Of a stretch of 5,590 nucleotides of DNA, positions 1 to 3,478 are shown one piece after another; positions within the stretch are counted from its first letter, which is position 1, and every line of letters begins with the position of its first letter. Made by a program: the position numbers and the translations under genes. The notes beneath the pieces were generated by a model that had not been told where the DNA came from, did not search any database, and was given only the letters and a program-made list of their open reading frames with translations. The DNA lies in assembly GCA_963205465.1 (NCBI GenBank), contig CAUJKG010000091.1, forward strand, positions 1 to 5,590, given 5' to 3'. This DNA comes from Pseudomonadota bacterium. Its GTDB lineage: Bacteria; Pseudomonadota; Alphaproteobacteria; Rhizobiales; Xanthobacteraceae.

Positions 1-114
1 GCGGTGGTGACGGCGTTCCAGCGCCATTTCCGTCCCGCGCGCGTCGACGGCATTGCCGATCATTCGACGCTGCGCACGCTGGAGCGGCTGCTCTCCTCGC
101 GCCCGCCGCGCTGA
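1..114 (+). CDS. ampD: N-acetylmuramoyl-L-alanine amidase, AmpD type (3' end only)
   Basis: This is the 3' end of a gene that begins left of the window. The 37 visible residues start AVVTAFQRHFRPARVDGIAD, continue through STLRTLERLL, and end at TGA 112-114. The pattern AFQRHFRP-x-RVDG-x-x-D-x-ST-L-x-TL is typical of the C-terminus of AmpD-family amidases, the tail that follows the zinc-binding amidase_2 domain. The family cleaves the bond between N-acetylmuramic acid (or its anhydro form) and the stem peptide in peptidoglycan recycling. The catalytic domain and zinc ligands are outside the window, so activity and location (cytoplasmic AmpD or exported AmiD-like) cannot be judged. The next gene is a lytic transglycosylase, whose products are substrates for this family, which fits a wall-turnover role. 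The family is fairly certain; the exact symbol is less so. Confidence 0.8.
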   Translation, partial: AVVTAFQRHFRPARVDGIADHSTLRTLERLLSSRPPR

Positions 115-120
115 TCGCAT

Positions 121-158
121 GGTTCCGCGCCGCCACAATTGATGGCATCGGCGGAACC
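121..158 (+). other. Hairpin just after the amidase gene
   Basis: An 8-bp perfect inverted repeat, GGTTCCGC at 121-128 and GCGGAACC at 151-158, starts 6 nt after the amidase stop codon. It can be extended by CG/CG with a 2-nt bulge. No U-tract follows on the + strand (the downstream bases are A-rich), so it is not a canonical intrinsic terminator. It may be an mRNA 3'-end stabiliser or part of a Rho-dependent end. The rest of the gap to the next gene (159-283) holds the leader described separately and no recognisable ORF. Confidence 0.4.
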
Positions 159-210
159 CACTGCAAAAAACCGAAAAAGCCCGATACCGCAGCGTAATTT
201 CCTCGCCCTT

Positions 211-249
211 GGACAGATTAAGGCCCCATTTGGGATGGCATCTCTGTCC
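211..249 (+). other. Possible leader stem-loop before the transglycosylase gene
   Basis: GGACAGA at 211-217 and TCTGTCC at 243-249 are perfect 7-bp complements, enclosing a second small stem (CCC 225-227 with GGG 232-234). The element ends 34 nt before the ATG at 284 and does not include the Shine-Dalgarno. It could be a leader structure or a DNA dyad for a regulator. I could not identify a convincing -35/-10 pair in this gap. The call rests on symmetry alone. Confidence 0.3.
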
Positions 250-283
250 TAACGAATACGGGGACACGAGGATTCATCTCGAA

Positions 284-937
284 ATGAAGATTTTCCGACT
301 GGCGCTGCCTGCTGCAGCGCTTGCCGCCGCAGTGAGCTGGCATGCCGCCGCTGCGGAAGAAAATCCGGTGCGTCAGTTCTTCAACGAAGAGTTCACGCCC
401 GCCGCAGCACAACCGGCCAGTGATGAAGACCGGCCCGCTCAAGTTGCGAATGTCGAACCCGAACAACAGAACAAAAAGCAGAACGGCAATCCGTGGAACG
501 GATTGACCACCGCCGCGGTCGCGCCGGTTCGCGCCATTGCGCCCGTGATCAGCACCACCAACGCGCAGCTTGTAGCACTCGTCGACAAGCACGCTGCCGT
601 ACACGGCCTGCCTGCCGCGTTTGCGCGCGCGATCGTGCAGATCGAAAGCAAATTCAATCCCCGCGCGACCGGCCGTCAGCGCGAAGTCGGTCTCATGCAG
701 ATCAAGTACGAGACCGCGCGCGGCATCGGCTTCACCGGTACGCGCGAAGAACTCTACGACCCCGATACGAATCTGAAGTGGGGCATGAAATATCTCGCCA
801 TGGCCTGGAAGCTCGGCGGCAACACGCCCTGCGGCGCGGTCATGAAATATCAGGGCGGTCACCGCGTAACCCGCATGAGCCCGGCGGCGAGCGCCTATTG
901 CACCAAGGTAAAGAGCCACATGGCGGCGACGCGATAA
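284..937 (+). CDS. Exported lytic transglycosylase, SLT domain
   Basis: A 217-residue lytic transglycosylase that would cleave the glycan strand of peptidoglycan in the periplasm, leaving 1,6-anhydro-muramic acid ends. Residues 1-24 form a signal peptide (MKIFRL, then an Ala-rich core, cleavage likely AAA before EEN). A low-complexity Ala/Pro/Gln/Asn linker runs to about residue 90. The SLT (lysozyme-like) domain covers about 95-215: the catalytic Glu is E121 in AIVQIES, followed by GLMQI at 136-140 and NLKWGMKYL at 163-171. The usual AYNxG motif appears as KYQGG at 188-192. C183 and C206 could form a disulfide in the periplasm. I chose ATG 284 because the signal peptide starts there and GAGGA (268-272) lies 11 nt upstream; an in-frame TTG at 209 would bury the signal peptide. 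The gene is followed by its own terminator. The family is certain; the subfamily and partner are not. Confidence 0.9.
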   Translation: MKIFRLALPAAALAAAVSWHAAAAEENPVRQFFNEEFTPAAAQPASDEDRPAQVANVEPEQQNKKQNGNPWNGLTTAAVAPVRAIAPVISTTNAQLVALVDKHAAVHGLPAAFARAIVQIESKFNPRATGRQREVGLMQIKYETARGIGFTGTREELYDPDTNLKWGMKYLAMAWKLGGNTPCGAVMKYQGGHRVTRMSPAASAYCTKVKSHMAATR

Positions 938-958
938 GCGCCTTTCCCAACGCGAACC

Positions 959-987
959 AAGCCCTCGCCTCGCACGGGGGCTTTTTT
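959..987 (+). terminator. Intrinsic terminator of the transglycosylase gene
   Basis: AAGCCCTCG (959-967) pairs with CGGGGGCTT (975-983) to give a 9-bp stem with one U-G wobble and a 7-nt loop. A run of six T follows (982-987). It sits 21 bp after the transglycosylase stop codon and directly before the rnpB promoter, so it separates wall-enzyme transcription from that of the RNA gene. Confidence 0.88.
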
Positions 988-988
988 C

Positions 989-1019
989 TTGACCGCGCGC
1001 GACCACAGCGCCATCTAAC
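989..1019 (+). promoter_or_regulatory. Probable housekeeping promoter of rnpB
   Basis: TTGACC at 989-994 matches the -35 consensus in five of six positions. A TATAAT-like TCTAAC lies at 1014-1019 (four of six; spacer 19 nt, longer than ideal). Loose -10 elements are common in alphaproteobacteria. The expected start point, about 6 nt beyond, coincides with the 5' side of the P1 helix at about 1025-1026, which supports the assignment. The -35 begins two bases after the U-tract of the upstream terminator. Confidence 0.55.
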
Positions 1020-1024
1020 CATTC

Positions 1025-1399
1025 GTCAGTCGGCCGGGCAGCCGCGGCGTTCAACGCGTCGAGGAAAGTCCGGGCTCCATGAAGATACGGTGCCGGATAA
1101 CGTCCGGCGGGGGCGACCCTAGGGAAAGTGCCACAGAGAACGAACCGCCGCGCTCCGCGCGGTAAGGGTGAAAAGGTGCGGTAAGAGCGCACCGCGCGCC
1201 TGGCAACAGGAGCGGCACGGCAAACCCCACCGGGAGCAAAGCCAAATAGGGATGGCGCGGCTCTTTAAGAGCCGGTCGGTCTTCGGACCAGCCGTCCGGG
1301 TTGGCTGCTTGAGGCGTCCGGCGACGGGCGTCCCAGAGGAATGGCTGCCACGTGGGGGCAACCCCGCCATACAGAACCCGGCTTACAGGCCGGCTGATG
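1025..1399 (+). ncRNA. rnpB: RNase P RNA, bacterial class A
   Basis: This is the catalytic RNA of RNase P, which removes the 5' leader from tRNA precursors together with the RnpA protein. The universal 5' core GAGGAAAGTCCGGGCTCC is at 1061-1078, and its P4 partner region ACAGAACCCGGCTTACAGG is at 1371-1389. Other conserved blocks are CACAGAGAACG near 1131-1141, GGTAAGAGCGCACCG near 1180-1194 and GGCAAACCCCACCGGGAGC near 1219-1237 (leading into CAAATAGGG). The ends are set by helix P1: TCAGTCGGCC (1026-1035) pairs with GGCCGGCTGA (1388-1397) with one wobble. The length, about 375 nt, is normal for class A. Open frames on both strands across this stretch are spurious. The identification is certain; the exact ends are good to a few bases. 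Confidence 0.97.
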
Positions 1400-1412
1400 C
1401 AGAAAGACCGAG

Positions 1413-1441
1413 AAGGCCCGGCGGGACCACCGTCGGGCCTT
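1413..1441 (+). terminator. rnpB: Hairpin at the rnpB 3' end, probable terminator
   Basis: AAGGCCCGGCGG (1413-1424) and CCGTCGGGCCTT (1430-1441) form a 12-bp stem with one G-U wobble and a 5-nt loop, starting 14 nt after helix P1 of rnpB. The downstream sequence CGCCCTTCC is only a weak U-tract. The position and stem strength suggest a transcription end with subsequent 3' trimming of the RNA. Confidence 0.65.
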
Positions 1442-1503
1442 CGCCCTTCCAATTTGATGAAAATCAGCGGTATTAAATTACCTTATTCACACCCTCTTTC
1501 CAG

Positions 1504-1529
1504 GGAACAACCCTGCATGAACAGGCGTT
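1504..1529 (+). promoter_or_regulatory. EcfG-type general stress response promoter
   Basis: GGAAC at 1504-1508 and CGTT at 1526-1529 are separated by exactly 17 nt. GGAAC-N16/17-CGTT is the consensus bound by EcfG (sigma-T in Caulobacter), the ECF sigma factor of the PhyR-NepR-EcfG general stress response of Alphaproteobacteria. It faces the 27-codon ORF at 1626, in a non-coding gap. Transcription would begin near 1535-1540, giving a leader of roughly 90 nt. I found no second match upstream of any other gene in the window. The motif match is seen directly; activity is inferred. Confidence 0.7.
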
Positions 1530-1555
1530 AAGGTGCCACGTTCGACTTTAGGTGC
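1528..1555 (+). repeat. Two direct 9-bp repeats at the -10/start region
   Basis: TTAAGGTGC (1528-1536) and TTTAGGTGC (1547-1555) agree in 8 of 9 bases and start 19 bp apart, close to two helical turns. They overlap the -10 element and likely start site of the EcfG-type promoter, so they could be a regulator binding site. Chance cannot be excluded for repeats this short. Confidence 0.3.
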
Positions 1556-1565
1556 ATTTTCCGCT

Positions 1566-1598
1566 TCCCAAGGGACCCGCCGGCTGGCAGCCTTGGGA
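1566..1598 (+). promoter_or_regulatory. Leader hairpin upstream of the 27-codon ORF
   Basis: TCCCAAGG (1566-1573) and CCTTGGGA (1591-1598) are perfect 8-bp complements. The 17-nt interior can form a further GCC/GGC stem (1579-1581 with 1586-1588). The element lies in the predicted 5' leader and ends 14 nt before the Shine-Dalgarno GGGGAG (1613-1618), which stays unpaired. It could affect mRNA stability or be bound by a protein. No U-tract follows, so it is not an obvious attenuator. Confidence 0.45.
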
Positions 1599-1625
1599 TC
1601 AGCGCAACCAAAGGGGAGACTGAAC

Positions 1626-1709
1626 ATGCTTCTCACCCGTAGGATTGACGTACTGGCGATCGTCGCCTCCTTTGCTTTCATTGGGGCGATCCTGCTCGGA
1701 ATGTTCTGA
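1626..1709 (+). CDS. 27-aa single-pass membrane peptide, predicted stress-induced
   Basis: A very short ORF from ATG 1626 to TGA 1707-1709. The residues are MLLTRRIDVLAIVASFAF followed by IGAILLGMF. After a short positively charged N-terminus (R5, R6), residues 9-27 form one hydrophobic helix with small residues A11, A14, G20, A21 and G25, so the product is probably an inner-membrane peptide. Support for translation: a strong Shine-Dalgarno (GGGGAG 1613-1618, 7-nt spacer), a dedicated promoter matching the EcfG consensus about 100 bp upstream, and an intrinsic terminator 28 bp after the stop. I do not recognise a named family. Small membrane peptides of this type often modulate a larger membrane protein, but no partner is visible here. 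Automated annotation would usually miss a gene of this size. It could still be a non-coding stress-induced transcript. Confidence 0.68.
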   Translation: MLLTRRIDVLAIVASFAFIGAILLGMF

Positions 1710-1737
1710 GCCTGTGAATTTCAGTTCGATTGCGTAG

Positions 1738-1773
1738 GCGCCGGACAGCAGCCGCTTTCCGGCGCTTTGTTTT
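1738..1773 (+). terminator. Intrinsic terminator after the 27-codon ORF
   Basis: GCGCCGG (1738-1744) pairs perfectly with CCGGCGC (1759-1765) across a 14-nt loop and is followed by TTTGTTTT (1766-1773). With the promoter at 1504-1529 it delimits a monocistronic transcript of about 235 nt. Confidence 0.85.
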
Positions 1774-1796
1774 ATGAAGAACCACAACCAGAGCGA

Positions 1797-1814
1797 GTAT
1801 TTACTATTAAATAC
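1797..1814. promoter_or_regulatory. AT-rich dyad, possible operator/promoter
   Basis: GTATTTA (1797-1803) and TAAATAC (1808-1814) are perfect 7-bp inverted repeats with a 4-bp centre (CTAT), the geometry of a site for a dimeric helix-turn-helix regulator. A -10-like TACAAT at 1812-1817 overlaps its right half, but I see no -35 at the proper distance. The stretch is markedly AT-rich against the GC-rich surroundings. If it is the promoter of the gene at 1906, that mRNA would start near 1824. Confidence 0.4.
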
Positions 1815-1841
1815 AATTAGAGATGACAGGAAGCACTCTTC

Positions 1842-1902
1842 GGTTACTCTACTTTCAGATGTGGCGATGAATTGCGCAACTTAAGCGCTTAGTGGAGTAA
1901 CC
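1842..1902 (+). promoter_or_regulatory. Leader inverted repeat covering the ribosome binding site
   Basis: GGTTACTCTAC (1842-1852) can pair with GTGGAGTAACC (1892-1902) over 11 consecutive bp with one U-G wobble. The 39-nt interior contains the 10-bp palindrome TAAGCGCTTA (1882-1891). The right arm contains the Shine-Dalgarno GGAG (1894-1897) of the ORF at 1906, 8 nt before its ATG. When folded, the ribosome binding site is masked. This arrangement is known from RNA thermometers and other translational switches, but I cannot match it to a named class such as ROSE. Confidence 0.5.
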
Positions 1903-1905
1903 TGG

Positions 1906-2154
1906 ATGAAACGCATTGTTCTTTGCACCGCCGCTGCCCTGCTCATGGCCGTCGCTCCTGCCGCCGCCGGCGGCAAAGGCGGCCACCACGGCGGCATGCA
2001 GAGCGTGAACGCCAACGTGAATCTCGCAACCGGAAAAGGCGGCCTGCTCGGCGCATTGGTCGGCACGCTCCGCGGCCACAACGGCGTCAACCTGAACGCG
2101 AACGTTACGACCCCCAAAGGCGGCCTGCTCGGCACGATTCTCGGCGGCCGTTAA
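1906..2154 (+). CDS. Small secreted Gly-rich protein with two 20-residue repeats
   Basis: An 82-residue protein of unrecognised family. Residues 1-21 form a signal peptide (MKRIV, hydrophobic core, cleavage likely APAAA before GGKGG). C7 does not sit in a proper lipobox, so a lipoprotein is unlikely. The mature part (about 61 aa) has no Asp, Glu, Cys or aromatic residue and is cationic (Lys, Arg and several His). Two repeats follow: VNANVNLATGKGGLLGALVG (34-53) and VNLNANVTTPKGGLLGTILG (61-80), identical at 12 of 20 positions and 27 residues apart. Each joins an alternating Asn/Val segment to a KGGLLG core, which could suit beta-stacking followed by a glycine-zipper-like helix. The start is set by GGAG 1894-1897 and the signal peptide. 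The gene stands alone and converges on a beta-barrel gene. A surface-structure, amyloid-like or peptide-toxin role is possible, none shown. Confidence 0.8.
   Translation: MKRIVLCTAAALLMAVAPAAAGGKGGHHGGMQSVNANVNLATGKGGLLGALVGTLRGHNGVNLNANVTTPKGGLLGTILGGR
2035..2133 (+). repeat. Internal duplication in the Gly-rich gene
   Basis: The 18-bp sequence AAAGGCGGCCTGCTCGGC occurs at 2035-2052 and again, unchanged, at 2116-2133. Both copies are in frame and encode KGGLLG, 81 bp (27 codons) apart. Identity at the synonymous positions suggests a fairly recent duplication, conversion between copies, or strong codon preference. Confidence 0.75.
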
Positions 2155-2172
2155 TCCCAACCCCGCCCTGAA

Positions 2173-2242
2173 CTGCCGGAGCGTCTAACCCCTCCCCGCC
2201 GCTTCCGGCAGCCGTGACGAAACGCTCCCCCCGGGCGTTTCG
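2173..2242. other. Two hairpins in the convergent intergenic region
   Basis: CTGCCGGAGCG (2173-2183) pairs with CGCTTCCGGCAG (2200-2211) leaving one bulged T. Then CGAAACGC (2218-2225) pairs with GCGTTTCG (2235-2242), extendable by two pairs inside. Neither has a U-tract on either strand. They lie between the stops of the 82-aa gene (+) and the beta-barrel gene (-), so they may protect 3' ends or act with the terminator that follows. Confidence 0.5.
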
Positions 2243-2285
2243 GCGGGCGAAGCGCTCCCCTCTGCTTCGCCCGCAATTATTTTTT
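2243..2285 (+). terminator. Intrinsic terminator of the Gly-rich gene
   Basis: GCGGGCGAAGC (2243-2253) and GCTTCGCCCGC (2264-2274) form a perfect 11-bp stem with a 10-nt loop, followed on the + strand by AATTATTTTTT (2275-2285). It ends + strand transcription 89 bp past the 82-aa ORF. The U-tract overlaps the last codons of the convergent gene. On the - strand the same hairpin follows the beta-barrel stop codon but lacks a T-run. Confidence 0.88.
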
Positions 2286-3401
2286 GGGCTGCGGCCCGAA
2301 GCGCCTGGTGAGCGCGAGGGTGGCGACCACGCCTTCCGCCTCCGCGCCCGAAATCAACAGCGATTTCGAAAAGCCGACCTCACCAGCAAGCGAAATATCG
2401 TTGTCGAAGTCTCTTCTCACCTCGATACCCGCGGTACGGGTCCGGGAATAGAACGGCGAGTCCCAGTATTCACGCGAGAGCATGCGCGCGAAGATCCCCG
2501 CCGCGGTCTTGCCGCCGATCTCACGAATCAATTTCGCATGCGCTGCGGTGTTGATCGTCACCGGGGATATCGGGAAGCTCGTATCTTCCGCGCTGCGCGC
2601 GAGTGCTGCCTCCCCGCTCCACTTGTCCCACGACGCGGCAACCGACGCCTCGAACAGAATGGCCTTCACGTCGGAAAAGTCGGCGTCGCGCGAAGCGGCA
2701 CGAAAATAGGAAACCGCACCTGCGAAGCTGAAGTTCTCGCCATTGAACTTTGCATAGATCGCAGGCTGGACACGATCGTTGTCACGCCGGAAGCCGAACA
2801 GATCGAATTCACTTTCATATTTCGTCTTCGAGACGGCAAGCGAAACGCCGATCTCGGCTTTATCCTTCACATAAGCCACGCCTGGCGTGATCGTGCCGCG
2901 CAGATATCGCAACGGCTCGGGCAGAAAATCACCAAGCAGCACGTTCAGTTCGTTGAGCGAGGCAACCTTGAGATCACCGGCCACGAACGGCCGCCACGCG
3001 CCGCCGATCCATTGCAGATGCACGCGCTGGTTCGCGCCCGCGCTTTGCGTATCGTAGGAGGAGAAATGCACGAGCGTCGTGGTGGCGTCGAACGAAAGGT
3101 CGTTCTGCCCCTTGTTCGCGAACCGCAACCGCAGCCGGTAATTTTGCAGCGGATCGAAGCCCGTTTCGCGATAGCGCACGCCGCTGGCTTCCGCGCTTGC
3201 GCCTGTAATCCATGCGCCGTTGTCCTTGCCGTAAGCGGCGGCAACATCCAGCGCGGCGAGCGGTGAGCCATGCCCGCGCGGCGCGAGCAGCGGATTGGAA
3301 TCGTAGCCGCCTCGCAGCCGGAAACTCGCTGCGAATTCTTCTTCCGCGATTGCCGGCGAAGCAATCAGAACGGCAACCAGAAAACTCGTCCACGCCCGCA
3401 T
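2277..3401 (-). CDS. Predicted outer-membrane beta-barrel protein, function unknown
   Basis: A 374-residue exported protein. The signal peptide is MRAWTSFLVAVLIASPAIA with cleavage before EEE. The rest is a series of alternating hydrophobic/polar strands separated by polar turns (for example RLRLRFA, DLSFDATTTLVHF, AEIGVSLAVSKTKYE, FSFAGAVSYFRAA, TAGIEVRRDF, VVATLALTRRF), as in a barrel of roughly 14-18 strands. RGGYDSNPLLAP just after the signal peptide resembles the N-terminal YDSNP-like segment of BBP2-type putative porins, and the barrel ends in RRF followed by a short polar tail. I infer outer-membrane location; the substrate is unknown. I chose ATG 3401; an in-frame GTG at 3407 would add two residues, and neither start has a clear Shine-Dalgarno. 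It lies 74 bp after metH on the same strand and converges on the Gly-rich gene. Confidence 0.82.
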   Translation of the reverse strand: MRAWTSFLVAVLIASPAIAEEEFAASFRLRGGYDSNPLLAPRGHGSPLAALDVAAAYGKDNGAWITGASAEASGVRYRETGFDPLQNYRLRLRFANKGQNDLSFDATTTLVHFSSYDTQSAGANQRVHLQWIGGAWRPFVAGDLKVASLNELNVLLGDFLPEPLRYLRGTITPGVAYVKDKAEIGVSLAVSKTKYESEFDLFGFRRDNDRVQPAIYAKFNGENFSFAGAVSYFRAASRDADFSDVKAILFEASVAASWDKWSGEAALARSAEDTSFPISPVTINTAAHAKLIREIGGKTAAGIFARMLSREYWDSPFYSRTRTAGIEVRRDFDNDISLAGEVGFSKSLLISGAEAEGVVATLALTRRFGPQPKK

Positions 3402-3416
3402 AGGCACGGGAACATA

Positions 3417-3457
3417 AGCGGGTAACGATAATCGCCCGCTAAAAAACTACTTGGCAC
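3417..3457 (-). promoter_or_regulatory. Possible weak promoter and dyad before the beta-barrel gene
   Basis: Read on the - strand, GTGCCA (3457-3452; four of six to TTGACA) and GATTAT (3433-3428; four of six to TATAAT) are 18 nt apart. The implied start is about 15-25 nt before the beta-barrel ATG. AGCGGG (3417-3422) and CCCGCT (3435-3440), with inner CGAT/ATCG, make a dyad around the -10. On the - strand the T-run lies upstream of this dyad, so it is not a metH terminator. The call is weak; read-through from metH is equally possible. Confidence 0.28.
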
Positions 3458-3478
3458 AGATTAGAGTGGCGCAGATTA
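3452..3478 (-). repeat. Short tandem duplication at the metH stop
   Basis: TGGCACAGATTA (3452-3463) and TGGCGCAGATTA (3467-3478) on the + strand match in 11 of 12 bases with a 15-bp period. Read on the - strand, each copy begins with an in-frame TAA: the actual metH stop (3478-3476) and a second stop at 3463-3461. The latter would act as a back-up in case of read-through. Confidence 0.6.

Noticed and set aside
152..180. GGAAC near 153-157 as another EcfG -35 element
   Set aside because: No CGTT occurs 16-17 nt downstream; the GGAAC is part of the hairpin arm after the amidase gene.
209..283. Upstream TTG start (209) for the transglycosylase
   Set aside because: It would place 25 polar residues before an otherwise ideal signal peptide; GAGGA at 268-272 supports ATG 284.
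603..614. MetH AdoMet-domain motif with Gln in place of the Cys found in the E. coli enzyme (visible residues 603-614, not bases)
   Set aside because: As I recall, this variant is common in alphaproteobacterial MetH and the surrounding RPAPGYPA and PDHTEK residues are intact, so it is not evidence of a defect.
218..1192. Long - strand open frame (324 codons) opposite the transglycosylase gene and into rnpB
   Set aside because: It is antisense to a clear SLT-domain gene, runs into RNase P RNA, is Arg/Gly/Ala-rich as GC-rich shadow frames are, and has no domain or ribosome binding site.
1051..1452. - strand and + strand open frames across rnpB
   Set aside because: The sequence is explained fully by the conserved RNase P RNA core; open frames in structured GC-rich RNA genes are common artefacts.
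1906..1968. Lipoprotein reading of the 82-aa protein via Cys7
   Set aside because: The residues before C7 (R-I-V-L) do not satisfy the lipobox, which needs a small residue at -1, and the hydrophobic core lies after the Cys.
2214..3266. 350-codon + strand open frame opposite the beta-barrel gene
   Set aside because: Its translation is Arg-rich without recognisable motifs, it begins within the terminator hairpins, and the opposite strand encodes a signal peptide plus barrel strands.
3417..3440. Dyad downstream of metH as its intrinsic terminator
   Set aside because: On the - strand the T-run precedes the dyad rather than following it.
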